Assembly: GCA_002344215.1 (NCBI GenBank)
Contig: DDSV01000017.1
Location: 1-32,934 of the forward strand
Source: Akkermansiaceae bacterium UBA2381
GTDB lineage: Bacteria; Verrucomicrobiota; Verrucomicrobiia; Verrucomicrobiales; DEV007
Reading direction: 5' to 3'
DNA: 32,934 nt
Every line of letters starts with the position of its first letter. Position 1 is the first letter of the stretch. Both the position numbers and the translations under genes were made by a program. The notes under the pieces were generated by a model, which searched no databases, was not told the origin of the DNA, and saw nothing but the letters and a program-made list of their open reading frames with translations. Positions 14,002 to 21,495 of this stretch are shown piece by piece.

Positions 14002-14997
14002 TCACTTCTTGACCGCCTCGAGACGCTCTTTGATCCCGGCATTTTCAGGATCCAACTCCAGCGCCCTCTCAAAATAATCGATGGCAAAATCCTTTTCATT
14101 CAATTTGGCGAGGGTTTGGCCGAGGTGGTCGAGGATGACGGGATCGGGTTCTTCGATGAGGCGTTCGGCCTTTTTTAGTTCGACAAGCGCGCGAGGGTAT
14201 TCCCCCTTCTGAAAGTGCCACCAGCCCACCGTGTCGGCGATGGCCCCGCTGCCGGGATCGAGTTCAGCGGCTTCGCGGGCGAACTTTCCGGCTTCGTCGA
14301 GGTTCTCGGCCCGCTCGACCCACATATAGGCGACATAGTTGAGGACGGTTGCCTTGAACTCGCCGTTCTCGCCTCTGGAGTCGTTTTTCTCAATCAAGTC
14401 GAGGGTCTTGCGAATGAGGGGCACGGCGCGGTCGAACTGGCCCGCACGTTCATAGGTGGAGGCAAAACGGAAGTAAAAGCTTTCGTTGAGGAGCCCGGGA
14501 TTGTCCTTGGCGAGGGCAATCGTCTTTTCGAATTGTCCAATCGCATCGGACCATCGTTCGGCTTGGGCGAGTGAAAAGGTGAGCAAGTAGGGGAACTCGG
14601 CCGAGTCGGGGAATTTCGCTGCCGCTTCTTCGAGGAAGGAATTGGCCGCCTCGACCTGCCCGCTCTCGATTATGAGCCGGCCGACGGCGGCATATTCGGG
14701 CGCCTGTCCTTTTTCAAGTTCAAGTAGCTTCTTGAGAAGTGGAACCGCCGCCTCGACCCGGTCGTTCCGAAGTTGGAGTCCGATGACCCGGCGGATGAGA
14801 TCGGCGTTCTCACCATCCTTATTGAGGAGGCCCTCGAGCACTTCGAGGGCTCCGGCCTCGTCGCCCTGTTCCTGCAATTGATCGGCGAGCTTGAGACGCT
14901 TGGCCTGAACGTCCCTGAGATCTCCGCCCGTCGGCGTGTCCTGGGCGGTGAGGAAGGTCGAAACCAGAAAGAGGAAAGAGAGGCAGAGGATTCTCAT
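14002..14997 (-). CDS. secreted tetratricopeptide-repeat protein
   Basis: A 331-residue protein with a signal peptide (about 1-18, cut after LTA) and then helical TPR units to the end. Repeats are visible as ADQLQEQGDEAGALEVLEGL, a VPLLKKLLELEKGQAPEY-type unit, WSDAIGQFEKTIAL, FDRAVPLIRKTLDL, NLDEAGKFAREAAELDPGSG, YPRALVELKKAERL and DFAIDYFERALELDPENA. They show the usual small residues at positions 8 and 20 and Pro at 32. TPR arrays act as protein-binding scaffolds, here in the periplasm or outer membrane. No enzymatic domain is present, and the neighbours do not reveal the partner. Confidence 0.9.
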   Translation of the reverse strand: MRILCLSFLFLVSTFLTAQDTPTGGDLRDVQAKRLKLADQLQEQGDEAGALEVLEGLLNKDGENADLIRRVIGLQLRNDRVEAAVPLLKKLLELEKGQAPEYAAVGRLIIESGQVEAANSFLEEAAAKFPDSAEFPYLLTFSLAQAERWSDAIGQFEKTIALAKDNPGLLNESFYFRFASTYERAGQFDRAVPLIRKTLDLIEKNDSRGENGEFKATVLNYVAYMWVERAENLDEAGKFAREAAELDPGSGAIADTVGWWHFQKGEYPRALVELKKAERLIEEPDPVILDHLGQTLAKLNEKDFAIDYFERALELDPENAGIKERLEAVKK

Positions 14998-15549
14998 CAG
15001 GAGGGGGAAAGGAAGATTGTTGAATACAGTTACGCGGTAGGCGAACGATGGGTATCAAACGAAAGTCACGATAAGGTTCTCAGGGAGAGGGGAGGTAACT
15101 TTGGAGCGGTATAGAGTGCCGGTGTTCCTTGGCCCAAGAGGGGAGACGCCCTCGAAGCCCGATCCAGCTCTGGTTTTTATCATTCTCCCTTCATGATCGG
15201 CAAACGCCCCATACGACGAAGATCTTCGGCAAAAAGCCGCAAGCGCTGGACCGGTCGCGTCTGGTGGCACTGACAAAGAGGCGGAACGGTTGCGTAGCCA
15301 TTGAGCATTGAGAAGTGGCGTTCTGAAGCCCCGAAGGTCCGATGTTTGAAAAAATGAATCGCTGCCTATCGACAAGGTGAAATTAGCGATCCTGAATTAC
15401 TTATACGTCTCTTTTAATTTTGCAGTGCTTTGGATGATGACGCCACTCTTTTCCGTCTATCCTCCCCATTGCATCCGCTACGCCACCACTATGGCCGGGA
15501 TGGCGTTCGAGACCATTTGACAAATGATGTCGTTCCCATCTCTTAAAGG
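14998..15549. other. 552-bp intergenic region with a doubtful minus-strand frame
   Basis: No convincing gene. A minus-strand frame of 106 codons (15375-15055) is Ser- and Arg-rich, has no domain I recognise and no neighbour it pairs with. It could be chance or part of a non-coding repeat. A small stem CGGC-AAAAA-GCCG lies near 15228-15240. The right end (about 15385-15420) is AT-rich and may hold the amidase promoter, but no -35/-10 pair stands out. Confidence 0.4.
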
Positions 15550-16617
15550 ATGCCTTTCCTTTTCCGCTGCCGGATGCTCTGGCTTCCCCTCGTGATAGCG
15601 GGTTTATCCTGTCTGAACGGATCTGCCGGCGGGGCAGAATGGAAAACGACTCTGATCAACGAGATGGGCTACGTGGCGCTCGAGGAATTTGCCGGGGCGT
15701 TCGCTATGAAGCCGGTGAAGCGTCGTAAGGGATCCGGGGAGATCGCGTTCGCCGGGGAATCTCATCAGCTGGTGGTGAAGACAGGGACAAGGGAAGTCAT
15801 TGTCGATGGAGTGAGGCACTGGCTTTCGTTTCCTGCCGAGAAGAAAGGAGGGCAGGCCTTCGTCTCTCTCATGGACATCAACGCAACGCTGGTTCCTGCC
15901 ATGAGCCCCCTGACCGTCAAAGCGATCGGGAAGGTCAATACGGTTGTGTTCGATCCCGGACATGGCGGGCATGACCTCGGAGGCAAGAGTGCCTTCGGAT
16001 ATGAAAAGGACTACACCCTCGACATGGTCAACCGCGCCCGCCGGATCCTCGAAGCAAAAAGCGTAAAAGCCGTGCAGAGCCGGCTTTCAGACGCCTTCGT
16101 GAATTTGTCGGAACGCCCGGAAATGATCGAAAACTACGATCACCCGATCTTTGTCAGTGTTCACTTCAATTCAGCCGAGTGGAAACCTTCTGCCAACGGT
16201 ATCGAAGTCTATGCGATGCCTCCTCTGGGCTTTCCCATCTCCGGGAAGGCACCTGACCCGATTCTCGATCGTCAGAAGTGTGCCGGGAACGCCAGTGAGC
16301 CGGCCAGTTTTGTCCTCGCGAATACGATGCACCATACGCTCCTTGGCAAAACCGGCGGATTTGATCGGGGAGTAAAGCGGGCCCGATATGCCGTTCTTCG
16401 CCACTCCGACGTTCCCTCGATTCTCATCGAATGTGCTTTCCTCACCAACTCGCAGGAAGCCGGGAATGTTCACAATCCCCAGTGGCGGGAGATGTTCGCT
16501 CAGGCGATCGCGGACGGGATCCTGGCCTACATGGGTCTCGCAAACAAGGAGGTTCTCCCGGCAAGAGCCGGGGATTTTGGAAGAAAATCGACGGACGAGT
16601 TTATCTGGGAGGAGTAG
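15550..16617 (+). CDS. N-acetylmuramoyl-L-alanine amidase (AmiC-type, amidase_3)
   Basis: Zinc amidase that cuts the bond between N-acetylmuramic acid and the stem peptide in peptidoglycan, typically for daughter-cell separation. A signal peptide (about residues 1-28, cut near SAGGA) exports it. Residues 30-125 form an N-terminal domain with a copper-amine-oxidase-like/AMIN-like appearance (VALEEFAGAFAM, AFVSLMDINATLVPA). The catalytic domain starts at VVFDPGHGGHD. Zinc ligands in order are His138, Glu152 (GYEKD) and His205 (SVHFNS); the catalytic Glu294 is in LIECAFLTN. The domain has an insertion (about 215-260, PLGFPISGKAPDP and following). M9 (ATG at 15574) is an alternative start. Its stop is followed within 6 bp by the UbiA-like remnant. 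Confidence 0.93.
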   Translation: MPFLFRCRMLWLPLVIAGLSCLNGSAGGAEWKTTLINEMGYVALEEFAGAFAMKPVKRRKGSGEIAFAGESHQLVVKTGTREVIVDGVRHWLSFPAEKKGGQAFVSLMDINATLVPAMSPLTVKAIGKVNTVVFDPGHGGHDLGGKSAFGYEKDYTLDMVNRARRILEAKSVKAVQSRLSDAFVNLSERPEMIENYDHPIFVSVHFNSAEWKPSANGIEVYAMPPLGFPISGKAPDPILDRQKCAGNASEPASFVLANTMHHTLLGKTGGFDRGVKRARYAVLRHSDVPSILIECAFLTNSQEAGNVHNPQWREMFAQAIADGILAYMGLANKEVLPARAGDFGRKSTDEFIWEE

Positions 16618-16622
16618 GCGTT

Positions 16623-16702
16623 TGGTTCGGGCGCGGGCTTAGCTATGGACAGCGCTGCTATCGCCTGCTCATCGCCTTGCGTGGCCTCGCGATGCTGGCG
16701 TG
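16623..16702 (+). pseudogene. remnant of a ubiA-like gene 3' end
   Basis: Translating 16623-16702 gives WFGRGLSYG then QRCYRLLIALRGLAMLAW, which aligns with the C-terminus of the intact UbiA protein 4.7 kb downstream (WFVQAIRQGLGY, then QRRYRLLFALLGLAMLAR). At DNA level, 16650-16700 and 21385-21435 match at 46 of 51 bases without gaps. Two in-frame gaps (12 and 15 nt) separate the upstream halves. There is no start or remaining 5' part, as the amidase stop lies 5 bp before it. The match is direct evidence of a former second ubiA copy or of a recombination event at this point. Confidence 0.8.
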
Positions 16703-16794
16703 GTTTTTACGGCGACGGCCTTCTTCATTCCGGAAGGTTGCTCAAGGCACAGGAAGTCGAGGCCATGAGCCGGGAGAGAAATTTGAAATCTGCA

Positions 16795-16856
16795 GCAGAG
16801 TAGTCAGTAAACACTTGACTGAACTTTCAACAAGGGTTCGAATCCCCAAGCTCTGT
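16795..16856 (+). other. tRNA-like folded segment without complete cloverleaf
   Basis: This segment contains a perfect tRNA B-box string, GGTTCGAATCC (16835-16845). It also has an outer pairing, CAGAG (16796-16800) with CTCTG (16851-16855), and an inner stem, AGTCA (16802-16806) with TGACT (16816-16820). The T-stem pairs at only three to four positions, there is no D-arm, and no CCA follows. It may be a decayed tRNA, an integration scar or a chance fold. The rest of the 314-bp gap (16703-16940) holds no gene I can support. Confidence 0.35.
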
Positions 16857-16940
16857 GGGATGGCCGCGTTCCTGGTCATCAACCGGTTATTTGGGGGGGA
16901 GCAAGGTTGAAAAAGCGATTCTCTATCAGTTTTGTCTAGA

Positions 16941-17774
16941 ATGAATATCCGGAAAGTAGCGGCAACACGCACCCGTCCAGAGGCGGTTTCTTTGTTGTAT
17001 CCGGAGCTCTCTACTCAGGCGCCGTCGCATTCAGCTGCCAGTGTGTCCCCGCATTTTGAGATTCCGCCTGTCGGGTCGGTGACCGTGGTCATGCCGGCTT
17101 TTAATGAAGAGGGAAGCATCAGGGAGTGCCTGCGTCGTGTGCTGCAGGAAGTATCCGTCATGGAAGTCATCGTGGTGGACGACGCGTCGGCTGACGCCAC
17201 TGCCTCGATCGTCGAGGAGGTGGCGGGGAACGACCTCCGTGTGAGGCTGGAACGGCACACCACGAACCGGGGCAAAGGGGCCGCGCTTCGGACTGGTTTT
17301 GCGCTGGCCACCGGGATGGTGGTGCTGGTGCAGGACGCGGACTTGGAATACGACCCGGCTGAATACGACAAAGTGTTGCGACCCATTCTTCAGGGCCGGG
17401 TGGATGTCGTCTTCGGCTCTCGCTTCATGAGCGGCAGCACGTGCAGCATTCGCTACTTCAGGCAACGTGTCGGCAACAGAATGCTTACCCTGCTGTCGAA
17501 CTGTTTTTCCGGATTGAATCTATCGGACGTGGAGTGCGGAACGAAGGTGTTCCGCAGGGATGTGCTGGAGCGCCTCGATCTGAAAGAACCTCGTTTCAGT
17601 ATCGAGCCTGAACTGGTTGCCAAGGTGGCCTCCATCGGTGTTAGGGTTCAGGAGATCCCGATCTCCTATTGCGGTCGCAGTTACGCAGAGGGTAAAAAGA
17701 TCGGATGGAAAGATGGTGCCCATGCTTTTTGGGCCATTTTGAAATACGGCATCGAACACCAGCGTGAGTCGTGA
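16941..17774 (+). CDS. family-2 glycosyltransferase, polyprenyl-phosphate sugar synthase-like
   Basis: A 277-residue GT-A enzyme. The nucleotide-binding start is SVTVVMPAFNEEGSIRECL (46-64), followed by EVIVVDDASADAT (Asp80, Asp81), NRGKGAALRTGFALA and the metal-binding DAD motif in VQDADLEYDP (132-134). The acceptor part has VVFGSRFMSG, then ECGTKVFRRDVLERL and FSIEPELVAKVA. This order matches dolichyl-/polyprenyl-phosphate mannose or glucose synthases, which load a sugar onto a lipid phosphate in the cytoplasmic membrane. No C-terminal membrane segments are present. The ATG at 16941 is chosen; a TTG nine bases upstream is possible. The stop overlaps the start of the next gene by 4 bp (GTGA), so it likely supplies lipid-linked sugar to that membrane transferase. 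Confidence 0.9.
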   Translation: MNIRKVAATRTRPEAVSLLYPELSTQAPSHSAASVSPHFEIPPVGSVTVVMPAFNEEGSIRECLRRVLQEVSVMEVIVVDDASADATASIVEEVAGNDLRVRLERHTTNRGKGAALRTGFALATGMVVLVQDADLEYDPAEYDKVLRPILQGRVDVVFGSRFMSGSTCSIRYFRQRVGNRMLTLLSNCFSGLNLSDVECGTKVFRRDVLERLDLKEPRFSIEPELVAKVASIGVRVQEIPISYCGRSYAEGKKIGWKDGAHAFWAILKYGIEHQRES

Positions 17775-20545
17775 CGGAACACAGTTCCAGAATGAACCGG
17801 ACCGCATGGCTCCCTCTGCGCCGTTCCTGGATCGTGCCGCCCCTCTTTGGCGTGTTCTGCCTTCTGGTCTACAATGCCAACTTCCGTCAAATCGGCGCTG
17901 GAGACACTTTGCCCGCCCGCTTTCAGCCGCTCATTCTCTTGCAACAAGGCACACTAAGCCTCGAAGATAATGCTCACTTGGTTGCGCATGGTCATCCCCG
18001 GGCTGCCAACCCTTATCGCCCGGTTGGCGCCGGGGAAAAGGTGACTTACTTCGAGCCGTGGGCTTTTTGGATGGTCCGCACCCGCCAGCATCAGCTCGCC
18101 TCCCTTTATCCTGTGGTGACTCCATTGCTGGTGACCCCGCTCTACCTGCCTGCCGTCCGTTGGCTCGACAAACATGGCTGGGAGCAGCCGAACGTCGGCA
18201 GGGTGGCGGAATTTATGGAGAAACTCGCCGCATCGTTTCTCGCCTCGGTCGCGAGCGTCCTGATGCTGTTGGTGCTGCGCCGCGACTGTGGCAAGTGGAG
18301 CCTCCCTCTCGCCGCGGCGTTCGCTTTCGGGACAAACACCTGGATGATCTCCAGCCAGGCACTCTGGCAACACGGGACAGGGGAACTCCTCATCGCCCTT
18401 GCTCTGCTCTTGCTGGGCTCCAAGGTCTCGCGCCTGCGCGCGGTGATGCTCGGCTGTGCTTGTGTCCTGATGGCGGCAAACCGCCCGCCGGATGCCCTGA
18501 TCGCCGGGGCGATCGCGCTCTTTCTTTTTTGGAGCCAAAGGCGCGGCGCGCTTTGGTTTCTTGCCGGTGCAGTAGTACCGCTGGCGGCGCTGCTGTGGTA
18601 CAATTTATTCTTCATCGGCGACGTTGCTGGCGGATACGGGATGCTTAAGGCCGCCGGGCTGTCCTTTTTTCAACTCGATTGGCGTGGGGTGCCGGGCCTG
18701 CTGGTCAGCCCCACACGGGGACTGCTCGTTTTTACGCCATTCCTTGTGTTTCTTCCTGTGGGCTTGAGGCACCGCCTGCGGACACCCGAATCGAAAGGCC
18801 TCGCCGTGGCTTTCATCGGCGGTGTCGCCGCGCAGCTCCTGCTCTACTCGCAGGCCGACTGGCGGGCTGGATCTGCATGGGGCCCACGGTGGCTAACTGA
18901 CATCCTGCCAATTTTGCTCTGGATGCTCGCGCCCGCACCGCTCGTCCTGCGACCGCTCGCCCGGTACCTGTTCGTCGTGTCGGTCGTGGCCTCGGTCGCC
19001 GTGCAGGCGATCGGTGCCTTCTGGTATACAAAGGTGAGCGATGAACTCATCTATGCCGGAAACCCCACATCGAAGCGGGCAGCATGGGATCCTGGAAATA
19101 TCCCGTTCCTCACCGAACTGCGGCACCCGCCAGCCAAGTTCGAGCTGCTCCACGACACACTCGGCTCGTTGGACCGCGTCGGGGAGACTCTGGTGGGCAA
19201 CAAGGATGAAATCCCGAGGCTTGAGCCCGGCGCGGTGCTCGAAGGTTGGGCGCTCACTGGCAATTGCACCCCAGCTCAAGTGATTGTGCTGATAGACGGG
19301 GTGGTCATCGGCTGGAGCATGGAGTTTTTGCCTAGGCCGGATGTTAATGAAGCAATGGACACCGCCGCTCCCTCTGGCTGGCGCACGGTTGTCAACACGC
19401 AGGGCGTTTTGCCCGGCGAGCGCGTGCTTCAACTCGCCGTGCGCATCGCGCCCAGAAGCGATATCCGCATTCTCCGCGAACAGCGGGTCCTCGTTATCGC
19501 GCCGGAAAGCCCCGGGGAAACCGTTGTGAAGACCCGGTCGCCGGCCCCGGCGGAAGATCTCGATGCCTTGGCAACGCGGGCGGCAGCGCTGTTGCGGGAT
19601 AGGCAAAACGAACGCGGGTACTGGCTTACTACCCATACGAAGGGCCTTCTCTATGAATTCCCTAAACCGGAAATGAACACCTACCTCACCGCCATGCTGG
19701 TGGATCTCCTCTCCCCGGTCGCAGGTCCGCATGGGCTCTCTGAATCGGTGGAGAGAGCTCGCGCGCATCTGGGCGCTCAGATTGAGAGTAACGGGCTCGT
19801 CCGCTATCACGGGCTGCCCGACGGCCCCACGATCGGCACGCTGGGGCATGTCATTACTCCGGATTCCGATGATACCGCCCTGACGTGGAAAATCGCCGGT
19901 CCCGGCAACGCTGACCCCCGTCTGCGTCCCATGCTCGACGTGCTCGCCCAATACCGGGACTCGCGGGGGTTCTATCGAACCTGGCTTGCCCCGACAAACG
20001 AATTTCAGGGTCTGGATCCCGGTAAAGACCCCAATCCGACGGACATCGCTATCCAGATGCACGTGTATCTGATGCTGCGGGAATTTGACCCTCCTGCCGC
20101 CCGCCAGCTGGAACTCGCTATGCAACGCTCGTTTCAGGATGACGAGGTCTGGGTTTACTACGCAAAGTCTCCTTTGGTGCCCTATCTCCGCAGCGCGGAA
20201 TTGCGGCAGCTCGGGTGCGATATTCCGCTGCCCTCCGACCGGCTGGCGCTGCCTGCTGAGGGCCAGGAGGTCTGGAGCGAGGCGGCACGCTTGTATGTGG
20301 AGATCGCGGCCTCGCCGCAGGACGCGGCCCTGCGGGAGGCGATCCGGAGTTTGCTTGAGCGCCTCGGGAGCGAGGAGTTTGCGGGGCTCCGTGGATCGCC
20401 ACCGATGCTCTACCACAACGATTTGACTGCGACCGTAAAACGATATTACTGGTCCGAGGATTTCGGTTACGCACTATGGCTCCGCCTTTACGCCGCCGAA
20501 AAGTGGGGATCTATGGCTGAAGGCAGGAAAACAAAATCCCGATGA
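17771..20545 (+). CDS. fusion of a GT-C-type membrane glycosyltransferase and a terpene-cyclase-like alpha/alpha domain
   Basis: A 924-residue protein with three parts. Residues about 20-430 hold roughly ten hydrophobic segments. An acidic first loop (NFRQIGAGDTLPARFQP) and a GWEQPN/WGPRWLTD type pattern resemble lipid-sugar-dependent GT-C transferases of the ArnT/PMT group. Residues about 485-590 look like a beta-sandwich (LEGWALTGNC, VIVLIDGVVIG, RPDVNEA) often attached to glycosyltransferases. Residues about 600-915 are helical and resemble the squalene-cyclase/prenyltransferase barrel: a QW motif, QNERGYW (612-618), a second related YRDSRGFY, and the class-II cyclase signature DSDDTA (698-703). 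Only one barrel is present, where hopene cyclases have two, and no class-I DDxxD is seen. It overlaps the GT2 gene before it and the ubiA gene after it by 4 bp each. The GTG start keeps this coupling; an ATG at 17792 is possible. Activity of the last domain is unknown. Confidence 0.82.
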   Translation: MTEHSSRMNRTAWLPLRRSWIVPPLFGVFCLLVYNANFRQIGAGDTLPARFQPLILLQQGTLSLEDNAHLVAHGHPRAANPYRPVGAGEKVTYFEPWAFWMVRTRQHQLASLYPVVTPLLVTPLYLPAVRWLDKHGWEQPNVGRVAEFMEKLAASFLASVASVLMLLVLRRDCGKWSLPLAAAFAFGTNTWMISSQALWQHGTGELLIALALLLLGSKVSRLRAVMLGCACVLMAANRPPDALIAGAIALFLFWSQRRGALWFLAGAVVPLAALLWYNLFFIGDVAGGYGMLKAAGLSFFQLDWRGVPGLLVSPTRGLLVFTPFLVFLPVGLRHRLRTPESKGLAVAFIGGVAAQLLLYSQADWRAGSAWGPRWLTDILPILLWMLAPAPLVLRPLARYLFVVSVVASVAVQAIGAFWYTKVSDELIYAGNPTSKRAAWDPGNIPFLTELRHPPAKFELLHDTLGSLDRVGETLVGNKDEIPRLEPGAVLEGWALTGNCTPAQVIVLIDGVVIGWSMEFLPRPDVNEAMDTAAPSGWRTVVNTQGVLPGERVLQLAVRIAPRSDIRILREQRVLVIAPESPGETVVKTRSPAPAEDLDALATRAAALLRDRQNERGYWLTTHTKGLLYEFPKPEMNTYLTAMLVDLLSPVAGPHGLSESVERARAHLGAQIESNGLVRYHGLPDGPTIGTLGHVITPDSDDTALTWKIAGPGNADPRLRPMLDVLAQYRDSRGFYRTWLAPTNEFQGLDPGKDPNPTDIAIQMHVYLMLREFDPPAARQLELAMQRSFQDDEVWVYYAKSPLVPYLRSAELRQLGCDIPLPSDRLALPAEGQEVWSEAARLYVEIAASPQDAALREAIRSLLERLGSEEFAGLRGSPPMLYHNDLTATVKRYYWSEDFGYALWLRLYAAEKWGSMAEGRKTKSR

Positions 20546-21441
20546 CGTCCCATCCGACGCGCCTCACCACAAGTCCGGCGCAAAGTGGCGCGCGTGTCCT
20601 CCGCCACTTCGCTGTCACCCGATCGCTGGAGGTGCTTGCGCTGCAGGCTTTCCCCGTCATTGGCGCCTTTCTCGGAGGTTTCAGTTTCGGATGGCCGGAT
20701 GCATGCCAGCTCGGGTTGCTCGTTCTTGGCAGCCTCGCCCTGACATCCCATGTCTTTGTCTTCAATGATTGGGCCGGGCATGGCGGTGACATCCGCGATC
20801 CGCGCCGGGCGACGCACACATTTGTCAGCGAGGGCATCAGCCGGCGACAGGTCGCAAACTTCGCTGGCGCGCTGCTCATCTTTTCATGTATCGCCTTCGC
20901 TTTTCTTGGATGGACCTCTATCCTGATCGGCGCGGCGATCGCAGTCCTCAGCCTTCTCTATTCCTCCTCACCGCGCTTAGGCAAGGGTACTCCCGGAGTG
21001 GCTTCGCTCCATCACCTCGCCGGAGGCGCACTGCAATTCCTGCTCGGTTATACTCTTTTCCATCCGCTGGATGGAGTGGCCATTTTGCCTGGCCTCTTCT
21101 TTGGCCTCGTCTTTGCCGCCGGCCATCTCAACCAGGAGGTGCGCGACTACGAGGGGGATCGTCTCAACGGAATCCGCACCACCGCCGTCGTGTTCGGGTG
21201 TCGCCGCGCTTTTCTCACAAGCTTCTGCCTCTTTACAGCCGCCTATGCGCTCCTGACCACCCTCGCCTCGCTCGGCCTCCTGCCGGGGCTATTGCGATGG
21301 AGTCCCCTCCTGTGGGCCCTGCACGCCGCATGGTTCGTGCAGGCAATACGGCAGGGACTCGGCTATGAAACCGCCCTGTGGATGCAGCGCCGCTATCGCC
21401 TTCTCTTCGCCTTACTTGGCCTCGCGATGCTGGCGAGATAA
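20542..21441 (+). CDS. UbiA-family membrane prenyltransferase
   Basis: A 299-residue integral membrane protein with about eight or nine hydrophobic helices. UbiA enzymes transfer an isoprenoid chain from its diphosphate to an acceptor such as a quinone ring, haem, chlorin or a sugar phosphate. Two Asp motifs bind the diphosphate through magnesium. The second is typical, DYEGDRLNGIRTTAV (Asp202, Asp206). The first is unusual, NDWAGHGGDIRD (Asn75, Asp76, Asp83, Asp86), where the common form is NDxxDxxxD. The ATGA overlap with the cyclase-like fusion gene shows tight coupling. Its last 30 codons recur as a remnant at 16623-16702. It is not clearly EboC although eboA and eboB lie 8 kb away. Acceptor and chain length cannot be read. 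Confidence 0.9.
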   Translation: MTSHPTRLTTSPAQSGARVLRHFAVTRSLEVLALQAFPVIGAFLGGFSFGWPDACQLGLLVLGSLALTSHVFVFNDWAGHGGDIRDPRRATHTFVSEGISRRQVANFAGALLIFSCIAFAFLGWTSILIGAAIAVLSLLYSSSPRLGKGTPGVASLHHLAGGALQFLLGYTLFHPLDGVAILPGLFFGLVFAAGHLNQEVRDYEGDRLNGIRTTAVVFGCRRAFLTSFCLFTAAYALLTTLASLGLLPGLLRWSPLLWALHAAWFVQAIRQGLGYETALWMQRRYRLLFALLGLAMLAR

Positions 21442-21495
21442 AACCTGGCGAGCGATTGAACAAGCGGACTGAGCCGTGGATGTTACACACGTCGA

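Noticed and set aside
16795..16856. functional tRNA gene
   Set aside because: It lacks a D-arm, a full T-stem and a CCA end, and is only about 62 nt long. Listed as a tRNA-like segment instead.
18893..20416. 507-codon open frame on the minus strand
   Set aside because: It lies antisense to the fusion gene, is rich in Arg, His and Pro, and shows no domain. The plus-strand gene has QW and DxDDTA motifs and coupled neighbours.
20542..21441. UbiA protein as the missing EboC of the eboA-eboB pair
   Set aside because: It is 7.5 kb away, coupled to other genes and has an unusual first Asp motif. There is no positive evidence for EboC.
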